Counted from the first letter of the stretch, positions 1 to 9,194 are shown. The stretch: 64,000 bases of DNA from Microbacterium azadirachtae (GCF_000956505.1 NZ_JYIX01000037.1:186001-250000); one strand, 5' to 3'. Numbers and translations are program-made. The notes: generated from the sequence alone by a model not told the origin.

Positions 1-579
1 GATCCGGCCCGGATCGCGCGTGCGGCGCGGGCGCTCGGGGCGACCGCGGTCGGCGTGGCGGAACTCGCGCGCGAGGCCGACGCCGTGCTCCTCGCCCTGC
101 CGCTCAGCAGGCACGCGACCCTGCCGGCCGAGCTGCTGCGGGGGAAGCTCGTGATCGACGCCATGAACTACTGGTGGGGCGACGGACTCCGCGGAGACCT
201 CGACGATCCGCGCACGTCGACGAGCGAGACCGTGCAGCGGCACCTCGCCGGATCCCGGGTCGTGAAGGCCTTCAACCACATGGGCTACCAGGACCTCGAG
301 GACGAGACCCGGCCCGCCGGCACTTCCGACCGCAAGGCGATCGCGATCGCCGGGGACGATCCGGACGACGTGGCGCGGGTGGCCCGGGTGGTCGACGACC
401 TCGGGTTCGATCCGGTGGTCGCCGGCGGCCTCGCGAGCGGCATCATGCTGGAACCCGGCGCGGAGGCCTTCGGCGCCGACGTCGACGCCGCGGAGCTGCG
501 GGCGATGCTGCAGCGGTTCCCGACATCGCAGCGCGGCATCGTCGTGGCGAGGGCCCGCGCGGCGGAACCGAACTCCTGA
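1..579 (+). CDS. NADPH-dependent F420 reductase-like Rossmann protein (5' partial)
   Basis: The open frame runs in from the left edge, so the N-terminus, including the glycine-rich nucleotide loop, lies outside the window. The visible part reads like the second half of the Rossmann domain and the C-terminal region of NADPH:F420 oxidoreductase-type proteins: an ADAVLLALP strand, KLVIDAMNYWW, and VVKAFNHMGY followed by a short helical end. Known members pass hydride between NADP(H) and F420 or a related acceptor in the cytoplasm; the acceptor cannot be told here. A GTG at 55 could be read as a start, but homologous-looking sequence continues upstream of it, so it is probably internal. The gene converges on the universal stress gene 18 bp downstream. 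Confidence 0.75.
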   Translation, partial: DPARIARAARALGATAVGVAELAREADAVLLALPLSRHATLPAELLRGKLVIDAMNYWWGDGLRGDLDDPRTSTSETVQRHLAGSRVVKAFNHMGYQDLEDETRPAGTSDRKAIAIAGDDPDDVARVARVVDDLGFDPVVAGGLASGIMLEPGAEAFGADVDAAELRAMLQRFPTSQRGIVVARARAAEPNS

Positions 580-597
580 GCAACCGCGGTCGAGCGC

Positions 598-1494
598 TCA
601 GCCCCAGGCGGCCGCCCGTGGCACCACGAGCACGGGCACGCCCGCGTTCCGGACGATCTTCGTGCCGTGCGAACCGAGGAACACGCGCGCGAGCGGGTTG
701 AGCGAGCTGGATCCGACCACCAGCAGATCGCCTTCGCTCCAGCCGACGTCGTCGATCGCCGCCGCCCACGAAGCGCCGACGCCGACCGCGAGCCCGTCGA
801 CGGCGGGAGCCGGGTCGGCGATCTCGCCGAGCACCGTCGTGACGTGGTCGCGGATCTGCCCCTCCCACTCGACCAGGACCGGATCCTCCGCGCGGCCGCC
901 CGCGCCGGCGAGGATTCCGAGCTCGGCGTCCGGGCGGACGGCGAACGACGCGATCCGCAGGCGCACCCCGCCGAGGGCGGCGACGGCGGCCGCACCGGGG
1001 ATGAGGTCCTGCGCGGCGCCGGATCCCCCGTACGCCACCGTCAAGCGGTCGAACCGCGCATCCACGCGCGCCCGGTAGCCGACCGGAGCGATCGCCACGG
1101 GAGCGGGGGAGGCGTGCAGCAGCGCCTCCGACACGGCCCCGAGAGCGATCCTTCCGGGCTCGCCGCGGACCGCGGATCCGAGCACGAGGGCGTCGGGGTG
1201 CTCCTGCTCCGCGAGCTCGAGAAGTCCGCGCCGGGCCGAGGCCGCCTCGTGCACGAGGTAGCGCGCCTTCACGGCGCCTCCGAGCACGCTCGCGGCGTGA
1301 TCGAGCACCTGGTCCGCCGCCTCGCGGTTGTGAGCCTGCCACTCCTGATCCACGCTCGCGCGCGAGGGCGGCCAGGCGGAGGAGACGACGGCGGCGACCA
1401 CGAGGTCGGTGTCGAGCGAGTTCGCGAGCTGGGCGGCGAGGGCGAGCACCGAGGACGATCGGCGCGCGGTGTCCAGTCCGACGAGGAGCGTCAT
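598..1494 (-). CDS. Universal stress protein, two UspA domains
   Basis: 298-residue tandem UspA protein. Each half ends in the ATP-binding signature of the family: a VLGS...GRIALGAVS segment in the first domain and VVGSS...ARVFLGSHG in the second, each followed by a PVxVxP strand. Such proteins bind ATP or other nucleotides and are linked to starvation, redox or envelope stress; the exact output is unknown. The ATG overlaps the stop of the upstream permease by 4 bp (ATGA), so it is almost certainly translationally coupled as the last gene of a decarboxylase-permease-Usp operon. It may sense energy state or stress for that amino-acid system, which is inference from position only. Confidence 0.9.
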   Translation of the reverse strand: MTLLVGLDTARRSSSVLALAAQLANSLDTDLVVAAVVSSAWPPSRASVDQEWQAHNREAADQVLDHAASVLGGAVKARYLVHEAASARRGLLELAEQEHPDALVLGSAVRGEPGRIALGAVSEALLHASPAPVAIAPVGYRARVDARFDRLTVAYGGSGAAQDLIPGAAAVAALGGVRLRIASFAVRPDAELGILAGAGGRAEDPVLVEWEGQIRDHVTTVLGEIADPAPAVDGLAVGVGASWAAAIDDVGWSEGDLLVVGSSSLNPLARVFLGSHGTKIVRNAGVPVLVVPRAAAWG

Positions 1495-2957
1495 CGCTCG
1501 CTCCGCTCCAGCGGACCAGGCTGGCGCACGACCGAGGTGAACGGCACATCGGCGCCGGGCGGCTGGTTGCCGGGCTGCAGCACGGAGCGCCGGCGTCCGT
1601 AGAAGAAGTAGAACGCGAGGAACAGGGCGACCCAGATCGCGAACACGAAGATCGTGACGGGCCGCAGCTGGGTAATGATCCAGAGGCATCCGGCGATCGA
1701 GAGGAGCGGCGTGATCGGGTACAGCGGCACCTTGAAGCCGCGCTCCAGATCCGGCTCGCGGCGACGCAGGATGATGAGGCCGACCGACACGACGAGGAAC
1801 GCGGCGAGCGTGCCGATGCTCGTCATCTCGGCGAGGAAGCTGATCGGGATGACGCCCGCGAGCACCGCGACGACGGCGGACACGATGATCGTGTTCTGGA
1901 CGGGGGTGCGCGTGCGCTCGTTGACCTTCCCGAAGATCGGCGGGACCATGCCGTCGCGCGACATCGCGAACAGGATCCGGGTCTGGCCGTACAGGGTGAC
2001 GAGGGTGACGCTGAAGATCGAGATCACGGCTCCCGCCGCCAGCACCGTGCCCGGCCACGGGCTGCCCACCACATGGGCGAGGATCTCGGAGAGCCCCGCC
2101 TCCTGCCCGTCGAACTTGCCGGCGGCCTGCGCGCCGACCGAGACCAGGGCGACGCCGACGTAGAGCACGATCACGACCGCGAGCGCCAGCAGGATGGCCA
2201 GCGGCAGGTTGCGCTTGGGGTTCTTCGCCTCCTCGCCCGCGGTCGAGACCGCGTCGAGTCCGACGAAGGAGAAGAAGATCACTCCGGCGCCCGCCGCGAT
2301 GCCACCGATCCCGTAGGGAGCGAAGTTCGCGAAGTGGTCGGAGTTCCATCCGGTCATCCCCACGGCGATGAAGAACAGCAGCACGGCGATCTTGATGCAC
2401 ACCATGACGGCGTTGGTGACGACGGACTCCTTGGTGCCGCGTACGAGCAGGACGGCGCAGAGCGCGACCAGGATCACCGCGGGCAGGTTGACGATGCCGC
2501 CCTCCTCCGGAGCGTTGCTCAGCGCGGCGGGCAGGTGCAGGCCGAACAGGTTGCCGATGAGCTCGTTGACATACTGCGACCAGCCCACGGCGACCGCGCC
2601 GGCGGAAACCGCGTACTCGAGCAGCAGGCAGGCGCCGACGACCATGGCGATGCCCTCGCCGAGGGTCGCGTACGCATAGGAGTAGGTGGATCCCGAGACG
2701 GGGACCGCCCCCGCGAGCTCCGCGTAGCAGAGGGCGGTGAGGCCGGCCACGATGCCGGCGATCACGAACGACCACACCACGGCGGGACCGGCCAGCGGCA
2801 CCGCCTGGGACATGATGAAGAAGATCCCCGTGCCGATCGTGCAGCTGATCCCGATCGCCATGAGCGGGAGGAGACCGATCGTGCGTCTGAGCGGGGAATC
2901 GCCTGCCTCCCGGGCGATGGGCTTGCGCCGGAGGAGCTGCTGGGCGATCGATGTCAT
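1491..2957 (-). CDS. APC-superfamily amino acid permease/antiporter
   Basis: 488-residue integral membrane protein with about 12 hydrophobic helices. The first helix carries CTIGTGIFF, the unwound glycine-rich substrate site typical of the amino acid-polyamine-cation superfamily; the overall look is of the cationic amino acid transporter (CAT) branch. It lies between a basic amino acid decarboxylase gene and a universal stress gene, with 4-bp overlaps on both sides. By analogy with known decarboxylase/antiporter pairs it may import the amino acid and export the amine, giving acid resistance or polyamine control. Substrate and direction (uptake versus exchange) are inference. Confidence 0.9.
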   Translation of the reverse strand: MTSIAQQLLRRKPIAREAGDSPLRRTIGLLPLMAIGISCTIGTGIFFIMSQAVPLAGPAVVWSFVIAGIVAGLTALCYAELAGAVPVSGSTYSYAYATLGEGIAMVVGACLLLEYAVSAGAVAVGWSQYVNELIGNLFGLHLPAALSNAPEEGGIVNLPAVILVALCAVLLVRGTKESVVTNAVMVCIKIAVLLFFIAVGMTGWNSDHFANFAPYGIGGIAAGAGVIFFSFVGLDAVSTAGEEAKNPKRNLPLAILLALAVVIVLYVGVALVSVGAQAAGKFDGQEAGLSEILAHVVGSPWPGTVLAAGAVISIFSVTLVTLYGQTRILFAMSRDGMVPPIFGKVNERTRTPVQNTIIVSAVVAVLAGVIPISFLAEMTSIGTLAAFLVVSVGLIILRRREPDLERGFKVPLYPITPLLSIAGCLWIITQLRPVTIFVFAIWVALFLAFYFFYGRRRSVLQPGNQPPGADVPFTSVVRQPGPLERSER

Positions 2958-4537
2958 GCGGTTACCTGTTCTTTCACGGGCGACGGCGTCGCTGCACGTC
3001 GCAGGCCGGTTCGGGAACGCGCGTCGGCGGATCCGATGCGCGTGGTCTTCGGTCGGATCAGGGTGCGCCGCTCCGACTCCTCGACGACGACGCGCACGCC
3101 GTCGACGAGCGCGTCCGCCGCGCCGCGCACGTAGCCGCCGGGGGTCGCGGCGATCCCGCGCAGGAACGAGATCGTCTCGGCGGTGAGGATCTCACCGGGC
3201 AGCACGTTGGGGATCCCGGGCGGGTAGGCGGCGAGCGAGTCGGCGGAGACGCGGCCGACCGCGTCCTCGGCCGAGACGATCTCGGTGTGCGCGAACGCCG
3301 CATCGCGCGGGCGCATCACGGCGGGGCCGGTCTTCGGCAGCGTGATCGAGCCCGCATCGCCGCGCGCGGCGAGATCGCCGACCGGCTGCAGGGCCTCGAG
3401 CGCCGCGACGAACCGGGCCGGATCCGGGGTGGTGCCGGGGCCGACGAATGCGACGATGCAGGATCCCGTCGAGATCTCGGTCATGATCCCGGCCGAGCGC
3501 AGCAGCTCCTCGCGCACGGTGTGGCCGTGCAGCCCCGCCGCTCCGACGTCGATCGACACCCGCAGCGGGTCGTGCCCCACGATGTCGGGGAAGGCGTCGA
3601 ACCCGTCGCTCACGATCGGGAAGCGTCCGGTCGCGCGCACGGCGTCGCGCAGCGCGGCGGCCGCGGCGAGCGAGGCGGCGAGGCGGTCGTGGCCGTCCTC
3701 GAGCGTCGCCCTGGCGAGATCGAGCGAGGCGAGCAGCAGCGAGCTCGCACTCGTGGACTGGGTGAACAGGAAGGCGCGGTCGAGGAGCGGCTCGAGCTCC
3801 TCCGCATACGGCCCCTCGGCGAGGTGCAGCATGGCCGACTGGGTGAGGCTGCCGCCCATCTTGTGCGTCGAGGAGACGACGAGGTCGGCGCCGAGGGCGA
3901 TCGGGTTGGCGGGCAGCTCGGGGTGGAAGCCGAAGTGCGCGGCCCATGCGGCATCGACGACCAGCGGAACGCCGGCCTCGTGGCAGACCGCGGCGATGCC
4001 CTCGACATCGGCGACCGCGCCGAAGTAGCTCGGGCTGATGATGTAGGCCGCCTTCGCGTCCGCGCCCTCGAGCGCGTCGCGCATCGCGGCGGGCGTCACG
4101 CCGTGATTGATGCCGTGGTGCTCGTCGATCGTCGGCGTCACGAAGCGGGGGTCGAGTCCGCCGAGGATGATGCCGTCGAAGAAGCTCGAGTGGGCGCTCC
4201 GCTGCGCGACCACGATCTCGTCCGGGGTGCGGAACGCCGCCAGCGCCAGCGCCGTCATCCGGTTCGCCTCGGACGCGCCGTTCGTGAGGAACCAGGTGCG
4301 CCGCGCCCCCCACGCCCGGGCGGCCGCTTCGCGCGCCTCCTCGAGCGGGTTGTCGGACCCCTTGTCGATGCCGTCCAGCAGCGGCTCCACGTCGTAGCGC
4401 AGCACGTCGTCGCCGAAGAAGTCCGCGAGGAGCGGGGCGGCCGCAGGATCGGCGCTGTGCCCAGGGACGTTGAGGCGCTGCAGGTCGCGTGCGGCGAATC
4501 GGCGGATGGCGTCGGCGTAGGGCGTGGTTGTCGTCAC
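2954..4537 (-). CDS. PLP-dependent Orn/Lys/Arg decarboxylase family protein
   Basis: 527-residue fold-type I PLP enzyme of the Orn/Lys/Arg decarboxylase family. The Schiff-base lysine is K226 in the SSTHKMGG motif; the cofactor-contacting aspartate sits in VDAAWAAHFGFH (D195), and TNGASEANR near residue 85-93 fits the phosphate-binding loop. It lacks the N-terminal wing domain of the large enterobacterial inducible enzymes and resembles the shorter Bacillus/actinobacterial SpeA-like form. It would convert ornithine, lysine or arginine to putrescine, cadaverine or agmatine; the substrate is not decidable from sequence. It is the first gene of an operon with a permease and Usp and is divergent from a LysR regulator. 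Confidence 0.9.
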   Translation of the reverse strand: MTTTTPYADAIRRFAARDLQRLNVPGHSADPAAAPLLADFFGDDVLRYDVEPLLDGIDKGSDNPLEEAREAAARAWGARRTWFLTNGASEANRMTALALAAFRTPDEIVVAQRSAHSSFFDGIILGGLDPRFVTPTIDEHHGINHGVTPAAMRDALEGADAKAAYIISPSYFGAVADVEGIAAVCHEAGVPLVVDAAWAAHFGFHPELPANPIALGADLVVSSTHKMGGSLTQSAMLHLAEGPYAEELEPLLDRAFLFTQSTSASSLLLASLDLARATLEDGHDRLAASLAAAAALRDAVRATGRFPIVSDGFDAFPDIVGHDPLRVSIDVGAAGLHGHTVREELLRSAGIMTEISTGSCIVAFVGPGTTPDPARFVAALEALQPVGDLAARGDAGSITLPKTGPAVMRPRDAAFAHTEIVSAEDAVGRVSADSLAAYPPGIPNVLPGEILTAETISFLRGIAATPGGYVRGAADALVDGVRVVVEESERRTLIRPKTTRIGSADARSRTGLRRAATPSPVKEQVTA

Positions 4538-4570
4538 GGATCGATTCTGGCGGGGAGGGATACGATGAGG

Positions 4571-4590
4571 AATGAAGATAATTCTTCATT
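4571..4590. promoter_or_regulatory. Perfect inverted repeat, probable LysR operator
   Basis: An 8-bp perfect inverted repeat, AATGAAGA and TCTTCATT separated by TAAT, lies in the 78-bp gap between the divergent decarboxylase and LysR genes. It is strikingly A/T-rich for this genome and contains T-N11-A spacing as expected of LysR-type regulators. It likely serves both divergent promoters; binding is not shown. Confidence 0.6.
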
Positions 4591-4615
4591 GGTCAATACC
4601 TATTATGGAGCGACG

Positions 4616-5509
4616 ATGCTCGATCTGCGGCAGCTCAGGGCCCTGCGCACGGTGTCCGACGAGGGCTCGGTCCTGCGCGCGGCGACGGCGCTGCAGTGGA
4701 GCCAGCCCACGGTGACCCATCACCTCCGAGGCCTCGAGCGCGAGCTCGGCGCGGCGGTCGTCACGAGCGGATCCGGAGGCACCCGCCTCACGGCTGTCGG
4801 CGAGGCGATGCTCCCGCACGCCATCGCGATCCTGGACCGCTCGGAGCGGGCCGTCGACGAGGTCCGTGACCTGCTCGCCTCCGAGCGGCGGCGGATCGCG
4901 ATCGGCGTGTTCCCCTCCGCCGGGGCGCGGCTGTTGCCGCAGGTCGTGCGCGCGCTGCAGGGGGCCGGCTTCGAGCCGCTCGTCTCCGAGGCGGAGCTCG
5001 ACCCGCTGATGGCGGCGGTCGTGGGCCTCCGCCTCGACGCCGCGATCGTCTACGACGCCCCGGGGCGGCCGACGATCCTGCCGCCGGGATTCCGGATGAT
5101 CCCCGTCCGGCAGGAGCACCTCGCGGTGATCGTGCCGCCGGCGCATCCTCTCGCCGGGCGCACCGGCGTGCCGCTCGCGGACCTCAGCGACGAGGGCTGG
5201 ATCGCCGGTGCGACCGAGGCCGATCCGGTCGATGCGGCCCTCGCCCGCGCCGCGGAGGAAGCGGGCTTCACTCCGCGGATCGCGATGCGCAGCGACGACT
5301 ACGCCGTGGTCGCGGCGTACGTCGCCGCCGAGTTCGGCGTCGCCCTGGTGCCAGAGCTGGCGCTGCCGGCCCATCTGGACGCCGTGGCCACCGTCGAGAT
5401 CGCCGACGCCGTGTTCGAGCGGCGGATCTTCCTGGTCACGGCGCCGACGGTGGGCACGGCAGCGCGGCGGGCGCTCGAGGGGGCACTGCGCGCGCCCGCC
5501 GGCGGGTAA
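4616..5509 (+). CDS. LysR-family transcriptional regulator
   Basis: 297-residue regulator. The N-terminal winged helix begins MLDLRQLRAL and has the usual AATALQWSQPTVTHHLRGLE recognition region within residues 1-60. It is followed by a periplasmic-binding-like effector domain (about residues 90-290) with RRIAIGVFPSAG at its first strand. The start was chosen at ATG 4616 because the LysR domain begins there; the frame is open far upstream but only as antisense of the decarboxylase. The divergent arrangement and the shared palindrome suggest that it regulates the decarboxylase/permease/Usp operon in response to a basic amino acid or amine. Confidence 0.9.
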   Translation: MLDLRQLRALRTVSDEGSVLRAATALQWSQPTVTHHLRGLERELGAAVVTSGSGGTRLTAVGEAMLPHAIAILDRSERAVDEVRDLLASERRRIAIGVFPSAGARLLPQVVRALQGAGFEPLVSEAELDPLMAAVVGLRLDAAIVYDAPGRPTILPPGFRMIPVRQEHLAVIVPPAHPLAGRTGVPLADLSDEGWIAGATEADPVDAALARAAEEAGFTPRIAMRSDDYAVVAAYVAAEFGVALVPELALPAHLDAVATVEIADAVFERRIFLVTAPTVGTAARRALEGALRAPAGG

Positions 5510-5603
5510 TCCCCGGTCGACGTCGCTTGCAACCTCCCCGGAGCCGGAGCAGGGTGGAGCCAGGGGGAGATCCCCGCGCGGCCGGAAAGGGAGACATCGA
5601 GAC

Positions 5604-7517
5604 ATGGCAGTGCTGAAGGCGTTGCGACGACAGCCCGTGATCCCCCTCGCGCTCCTGACGCTCGTCGCGGTCCTCGCACTGAGCGCGGCAGGTCAGGGCC
5701 TGATCGCCCGATGGATCGCGACGATCGTCGTCGGCGGCTTCGTGCTGGGCACGCTCATCCAGATGATCCGGGAGATGCTCCGCGGCCGGTTCGGGCTGGA
5801 CGTGCTCGCGATCGTCGCCATGGTCGCGACCCTCGCGGTCGGCGAGTATGTCGCGTCCCTCATCATCGTGCTGATGCTGGCCGGGGGCGAGGCCCTCGAG
5901 GACTTCGCCGCGCGCCGTGCCAAGCGGGAGCTGACCGCGCTGCTCGAGCGCTCGCCGCAGACCGCGCACGTCGTCACGACCGAGGGAGAGGGCGACGGCG
6001 AACTCGTCCGGGACGTACCCGTCGACGAGGTCGTGATCGGCGACCTGCTGCTGATCCGCCCCTCCGAGATCGTGCCCGTGGACTGCGAGCTCCTGACCGA
6101 GGAGGTCTCCTTCGACGAGTCCTCGCTCACGGGCGAGAGTCTGCCCGTGACGCGCACCGCGGGGGAGACCGTGCTCTCCGGCGCCGTCAACGGCACCCAT
6201 ATCGCGCGGGCGAGGGCCGTGCGGCGCAGCGCCGACAGCCAGTACCAGCAGATCCTCGCCCTCGTGCGGCAGGCGCAGGACTCGCGAGCGCCCGTCGTGC
6301 GGTTGGCCGACCGGTTCGCGATCCCGTTCACCGCGGTCTCGCTCCTGCTCGGCGGCATCGCCTGGGCGCTCTCCGGCGAGGCGGTGAGGTTCGCCGAGGT
6401 GCTGGTGCTGGCGACGCCGTGCCCGCTGCTGATCGCCGCGCCCGTCGCGTTCCTCGGCGGCCTGTCGCGATCGGCGAAGGACGGGATCGTGCTCAAGGGC
6501 GGGGCGGTCATCGAGACGCTCTCGCGGGTGCGCTCCGCCGCGTTCGACAAGACGGGCACGCTCACCCGCGGCAGGCCCGCCCTCGTGGACGTCCGGCCCG
6601 CGGCCGGGTTCACGGCGGCGGAGGTGCTGGGACTCGCCGCATCGGCGGAGCAGTACTCCTCGCACGCGCTCGCGGCGGGGATCCGTGCGGCGGCACGCGA
6701 CCGCGGCCTCGCTCCCGAGACGGCCGAGGACGCGAGCGAGGTCGCGACGAACGGCGTGATGGCGCGCATCGGCGGCCGGACGGTGGTCGTGGGCAAGCCC
6801 GCGTACATCGCCTCCCTCGTGCCGGAGTTCGCCCGCACCGACCTCGTGGCGGGGCAGGCGGCGGCCTACGTCGCGATCGACGGGCGCCACGCCGGCGCCC
6901 TGGTGCTGGCCGATGCTCCGCGCCCTGAGTCGCCTGGCGTCGTCGCCTGGCTCCGCGATCACGGCGTGGGGCAGATCGTGATGCTGACCGGCGACACCGC
7001 CGCGACGGCGGATCCGATCGCCGAGCAGGTGGGCATCGCCGAGGTGCACGCCGAACTCCTGCCGGACGACAAGGTGCGGCTCGCCCGCGACCTGCGTCCG
7101 CGCCCGCTCATGATGGTCGGCGACGGCGTGAACGACGCCCCGGTGCTCGCCGCATCCGACGTGGGGATCGCGATGGGCGCGAAGGGCGCGACCGCCGCCG
7201 GCGAGGCCGCCGACGCCGTGATCCTCGTGGACTCGCTGGCGAAGGTCGCGCACGCGGTGGAGATCGGCCGGCACACCGTGCGGGTGGCGCTCACCGCGAT
7301 CTGGATCGGCATCGGGCTGAGCGTCGCGCTCATGATCGTGGCGATGACCGGGGTGATCCCCGCCGTCGTGGGCGCTCTCGCGCAGGAGCTCGTGGATCTC
7401 GCCACGATCCTGTACGCGCTGCGGGCGCTGCGCGGCCCGCTGACCCCGGAGCGCGACTTCGCGGCGCAGGCCCCGGAGAAGGCGGCGGCGGAAGGGCGTC
7501 CCGCGATACGCGGCTGA
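5604..7517 (+). CDS. Heavy-metal translocating P1B-type ATPase with TPC motif
   Basis: 637-residue P1B ATPase: N-terminal transmembrane pair, actuator loop with TGES, the membrane ion-site motif TPCP (T271-C273), the phosphorylation site DKTGT at D315, and the hinge GDGVNDAP. No N-terminal HMA metal-binding domain is present. Most copper and zinc/cadmium exporters carry CPC at the ion site; TPC is the less common version described for P1B-5-type iron/nickel-linked pumps, but the C-terminal hemerythrin domain known in some of those is absent. Metal specificity is therefore open. ATG 5604 follows AAGGGAG. It lies downstream of the LysR gene with 94 bp between and is probably a separate unit. 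Confidence 0.9.
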   Translation: MAVLKALRRQPVIPLALLTLVAVLALSAAGQGLIARWIATIVVGGFVLGTLIQMIREMLRGRFGLDVLAIVAMVATLAVGEYVASLIIVLMLAGGEALEDFAARRAKRELTALLERSPQTAHVVTTEGEGDGELVRDVPVDEVVIGDLLLIRPSEIVPVDCELLTEEVSFDESSLTGESLPVTRTAGETVLSGAVNGTHIARARAVRRSADSQYQQILALVRQAQDSRAPVVRLADRFAIPFTAVSLLLGGIAWALSGEAVRFAEVLVLATPCPLLIAAPVAFLGGLSRSAKDGIVLKGGAVIETLSRVRSAAFDKTGTLTRGRPALVDVRPAAGFTAAEVLGLAASAEQYSSHALAAGIRAAARDRGLAPETAEDASEVATNGVMARIGGRTVVVGKPAYIASLVPEFARTDLVAGQAAAYVAIDGRHAGALVLADAPRPESPGVVAWLRDHGVGQIVMLTGDTAATADPIAEQVGIAEVHAELLPDDKVRLARDLRPRPLMMVGDGVNDAPVLAASDVGIAMGAKGATAAGEAADAVILVDSLAKVAHAVEIGRHTVRVALTAIWIGIGLSVALMIVAMTGVIPAVVGALAQELVDLATILYALRALRGPLTPERDFAAQAPEKAAAEGRPAIRG

Positions 7518-7566
7518 GCGCTCAGCGAGACCTGCCCCGCCTTTCGCTCATCGCCGAACGGGGTGG

Positions 7567-7597
7567 TGTCGAGAACCGCGCATCGGCTCCGACCACA
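7567..7597 (+). promoter_or_regulatory. ECF42-type promoter, copy 1 (upstream of MFS gene)
   Basis: A 31-bp sequence repeated with only two mismatches at 9182-9212. It begins TGTCGA and has CGAC 17 bp later (7590-7593), matching the -35 TGTCGA / -10 CGA(A/T)C-type promoter reported for ECF42 sigma factors. The expected transcription start (about 7600-7602) coincides with the ATG at 7602, so the MFS mRNA would be leaderless. Confidence 0.65.
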
Positions 7598-7601
7598 GGG
7601 C

Positions 7602-9194
7602 ATGACTCGCACAGACGGAGAAGTGACGGAAGGCGCACGGCCGGCGGCAGGGGCGCGCACGCGCGCGGGCTCGCCCGCCGGACCCAGGGAGTGGCTGGGG
7701 CTCGCGGTGCTCGCGGCCGCGGCCCTCATGACCGCGATCGACACGTCCGTGGTGCTGCTGGCGCTGCCCAGCATCGCGCGGGAACTGCACGCGGATGCGG
7801 TGCAGCAGCTCTGGATCGTGGACGGGTACGGCTTCGTCTTCGCGGGGCTGCTCATCGCGTTCGGCGGCTTGGCCGACCATCTGGGCCGGCGGCGCATGGC
7901 GATGCTCGGTGCGACGGTCTTCGGCCTCGCGTCCTTGGCGGCGGCGTTCGCCCTCTCGCCCGAGATGCTGATCGCCGCGAGGGCCGTCATGGGGGTCGGT
8001 GCCGCGGCGCTCGCTCCGTCGCTCTACGGACTGCTGACCGGGCTCTTCCCCGACTCGGGGCAGCGGGCGATCGCGATCGGCGTGTTCATGACCTGCCTCA
8101 TGGGCGGGATGATCATCGGACCGGTGGTCGGCGGGATCGCGCTGAGCCTGTGGTGGTGGGGCGCGGTGTTCCTCATCGCCGTGCCGGTCATGGCGCTCGT
8201 GCTGGTGGTCTTCCCCCTGCTCGTCGCGGACGTCTCGACGGCGCACCCGCACCGCACCGGGGGCGGTGTCGATGCGGTCAGCGTGCCGCTGTCCCTGCTG
8301 GCCGTGCTGCCGATCGTCTTCGGCATCAAGGAGGCGGCCCGCTCCGGCGATGCCTTCCTCGCGGTCGCGAGCCTGATCATCGGGGTGGTCTTCCTCGTCG
8401 TGTTCCTGCGGCGTCAGCGCGCCCTCTCCCGTGGCGCGGGGCATGCGCCTCTGCTCGACCTCGCGATGTTCCGCCACCGCGGGGTGTGCGTGGTGCTCCT
8501 CACGATGCTGCTCATGACGATGCTCACCGGTCCGCTGATGATGCTCGACACGCAATACTTCCAGGCGGTCGCCGGGGCGGATCCGCTCGCGGCCGGCCTC
8601 CTCACCGTGCCGCCGGCCCTGACCGGCGCCGCGGGCTTCCTCACGATGCCGCTGCTCGCGAAGCGGATCCGGCCTGGCCTGCTCATCGCCGCCGGCCTCG
8701 CGCTCTCCGCCGCCGGGCTCGTGCTCATGGCGCAGATCACGCCGGGAACGGGTCCCTGGCCTCTCGTCGTCGGCTTCAGCGTGGTGAGCTTCGGCACATC
8801 GGCCCTTCCGACGCTCGGCACGAACGTGATCCTCGGCAGTGTGCCCGTCGAGCAGGCGTCGTCCGCCGCGTCCACGCAGGAGGCGAGCGGCCAGTTCGGC
8901 TACGCGCTCGGCATCGCCGTGGTCGGCAGCCTGACGACCGCCGTGTATCGCCTCCTCGTGGCGGGCGCGCCGGGGCTGGACGCCGCCGACCGCCACGCCG
9001 TGTCGGCCGGGATCGACGCGGCCCTCGGCGTCGCGGATCCTGTGGCGCGCGCCGTCGCGGGCGTGGCCTTCACCTCGTCGCTGCAGGTCGCAGCCCTCGT
9101 CGCCGCCATCGCCATGCTCGCGCTCGCCGGGGTCACCGCCGTGCGACTCCGGCACATCCCGGCGTTCGGCGCGCAGAATGATGTCGAGAACTGA
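7602..9194 (+). CDS. MFS multidrug exporter, DHA2 (EmrB/QacA-like) family
   Basis: 530-residue, about 14-helix major facilitator. The helix 1 motif DTSVVLLALPSI and the loop 2-3 motif GGLADHLGRRRM are typical of drug:H+ antiporters of the DHA2 family. ATG 7602 was chosen because the copy 1 ECF42-type promoter predicts transcription starting at this codon; the alternative GTG at 7563 would place the first 13 codons inside the promoter, and no good ribosome site precedes either. The shared promoter ties it to the DGPF/sigma factor pair downstream, suggesting an export arm of that stress response. Substrate unknown. Confidence 0.85.
   Translation: MTRTDGEVTEGARPAAGARTRAGSPAGPREWLGLAVLAAAALMTAIDTSVVLLALPSIARELHADAVQQLWIVDGYGFVFAGLLIAFGGLADHLGRRRMAMLGATVFGLASLAAAFALSPEMLIAARAVMGVGAAALAPSLYGLLTGLFPDSGQRAIAIGVFMTCLMGGMIIGPVVGGIALSLWWWGAVFLIAVPVMALVLVVFPLLVADVSTAHPHRTGGGVDAVSVPLSLLAVLPIVFGIKEAARSGDAFLAVASLIIGVVFLVVFLRRQRALSRGAGHAPLLDLAMFRHRGVCVVLLTMLLMTMLTGPLMMLDTQYFQAVAGADPLAAGLLTVPPALTGAAGFLTMPLLAKRIRPGLLIAAGLALSAAGLVLMAQITPGTGPWPLVVGFSVVSFGTSALPTLGTNVILGSVPVEQASSAASTQEASGQFGYALGIAVVGSLTTAVYRLLVAGAPGLDAADRHAVSAGIDAALGVADPVARAVAGVAFTSSLQVAALVAAIAMLALAGVTAVRLRHIPAFGAQNDVEN

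Noticed and set aside
2951..4537. Very long open frame on the plus strand opposite the decarboxylase
   Set aside because: It is the antisense shadow of a clear PLP decarboxylase and has low-complexity Arg/Gly/Asp-rich composition.
5520..5560. MerR-type operator before the P-type ATPase
   Set aside because: TTGCAACCTCC and GGGTGGAG hint at a dyad with long spacing, but the arms pair poorly and no MerR gene is nearby.
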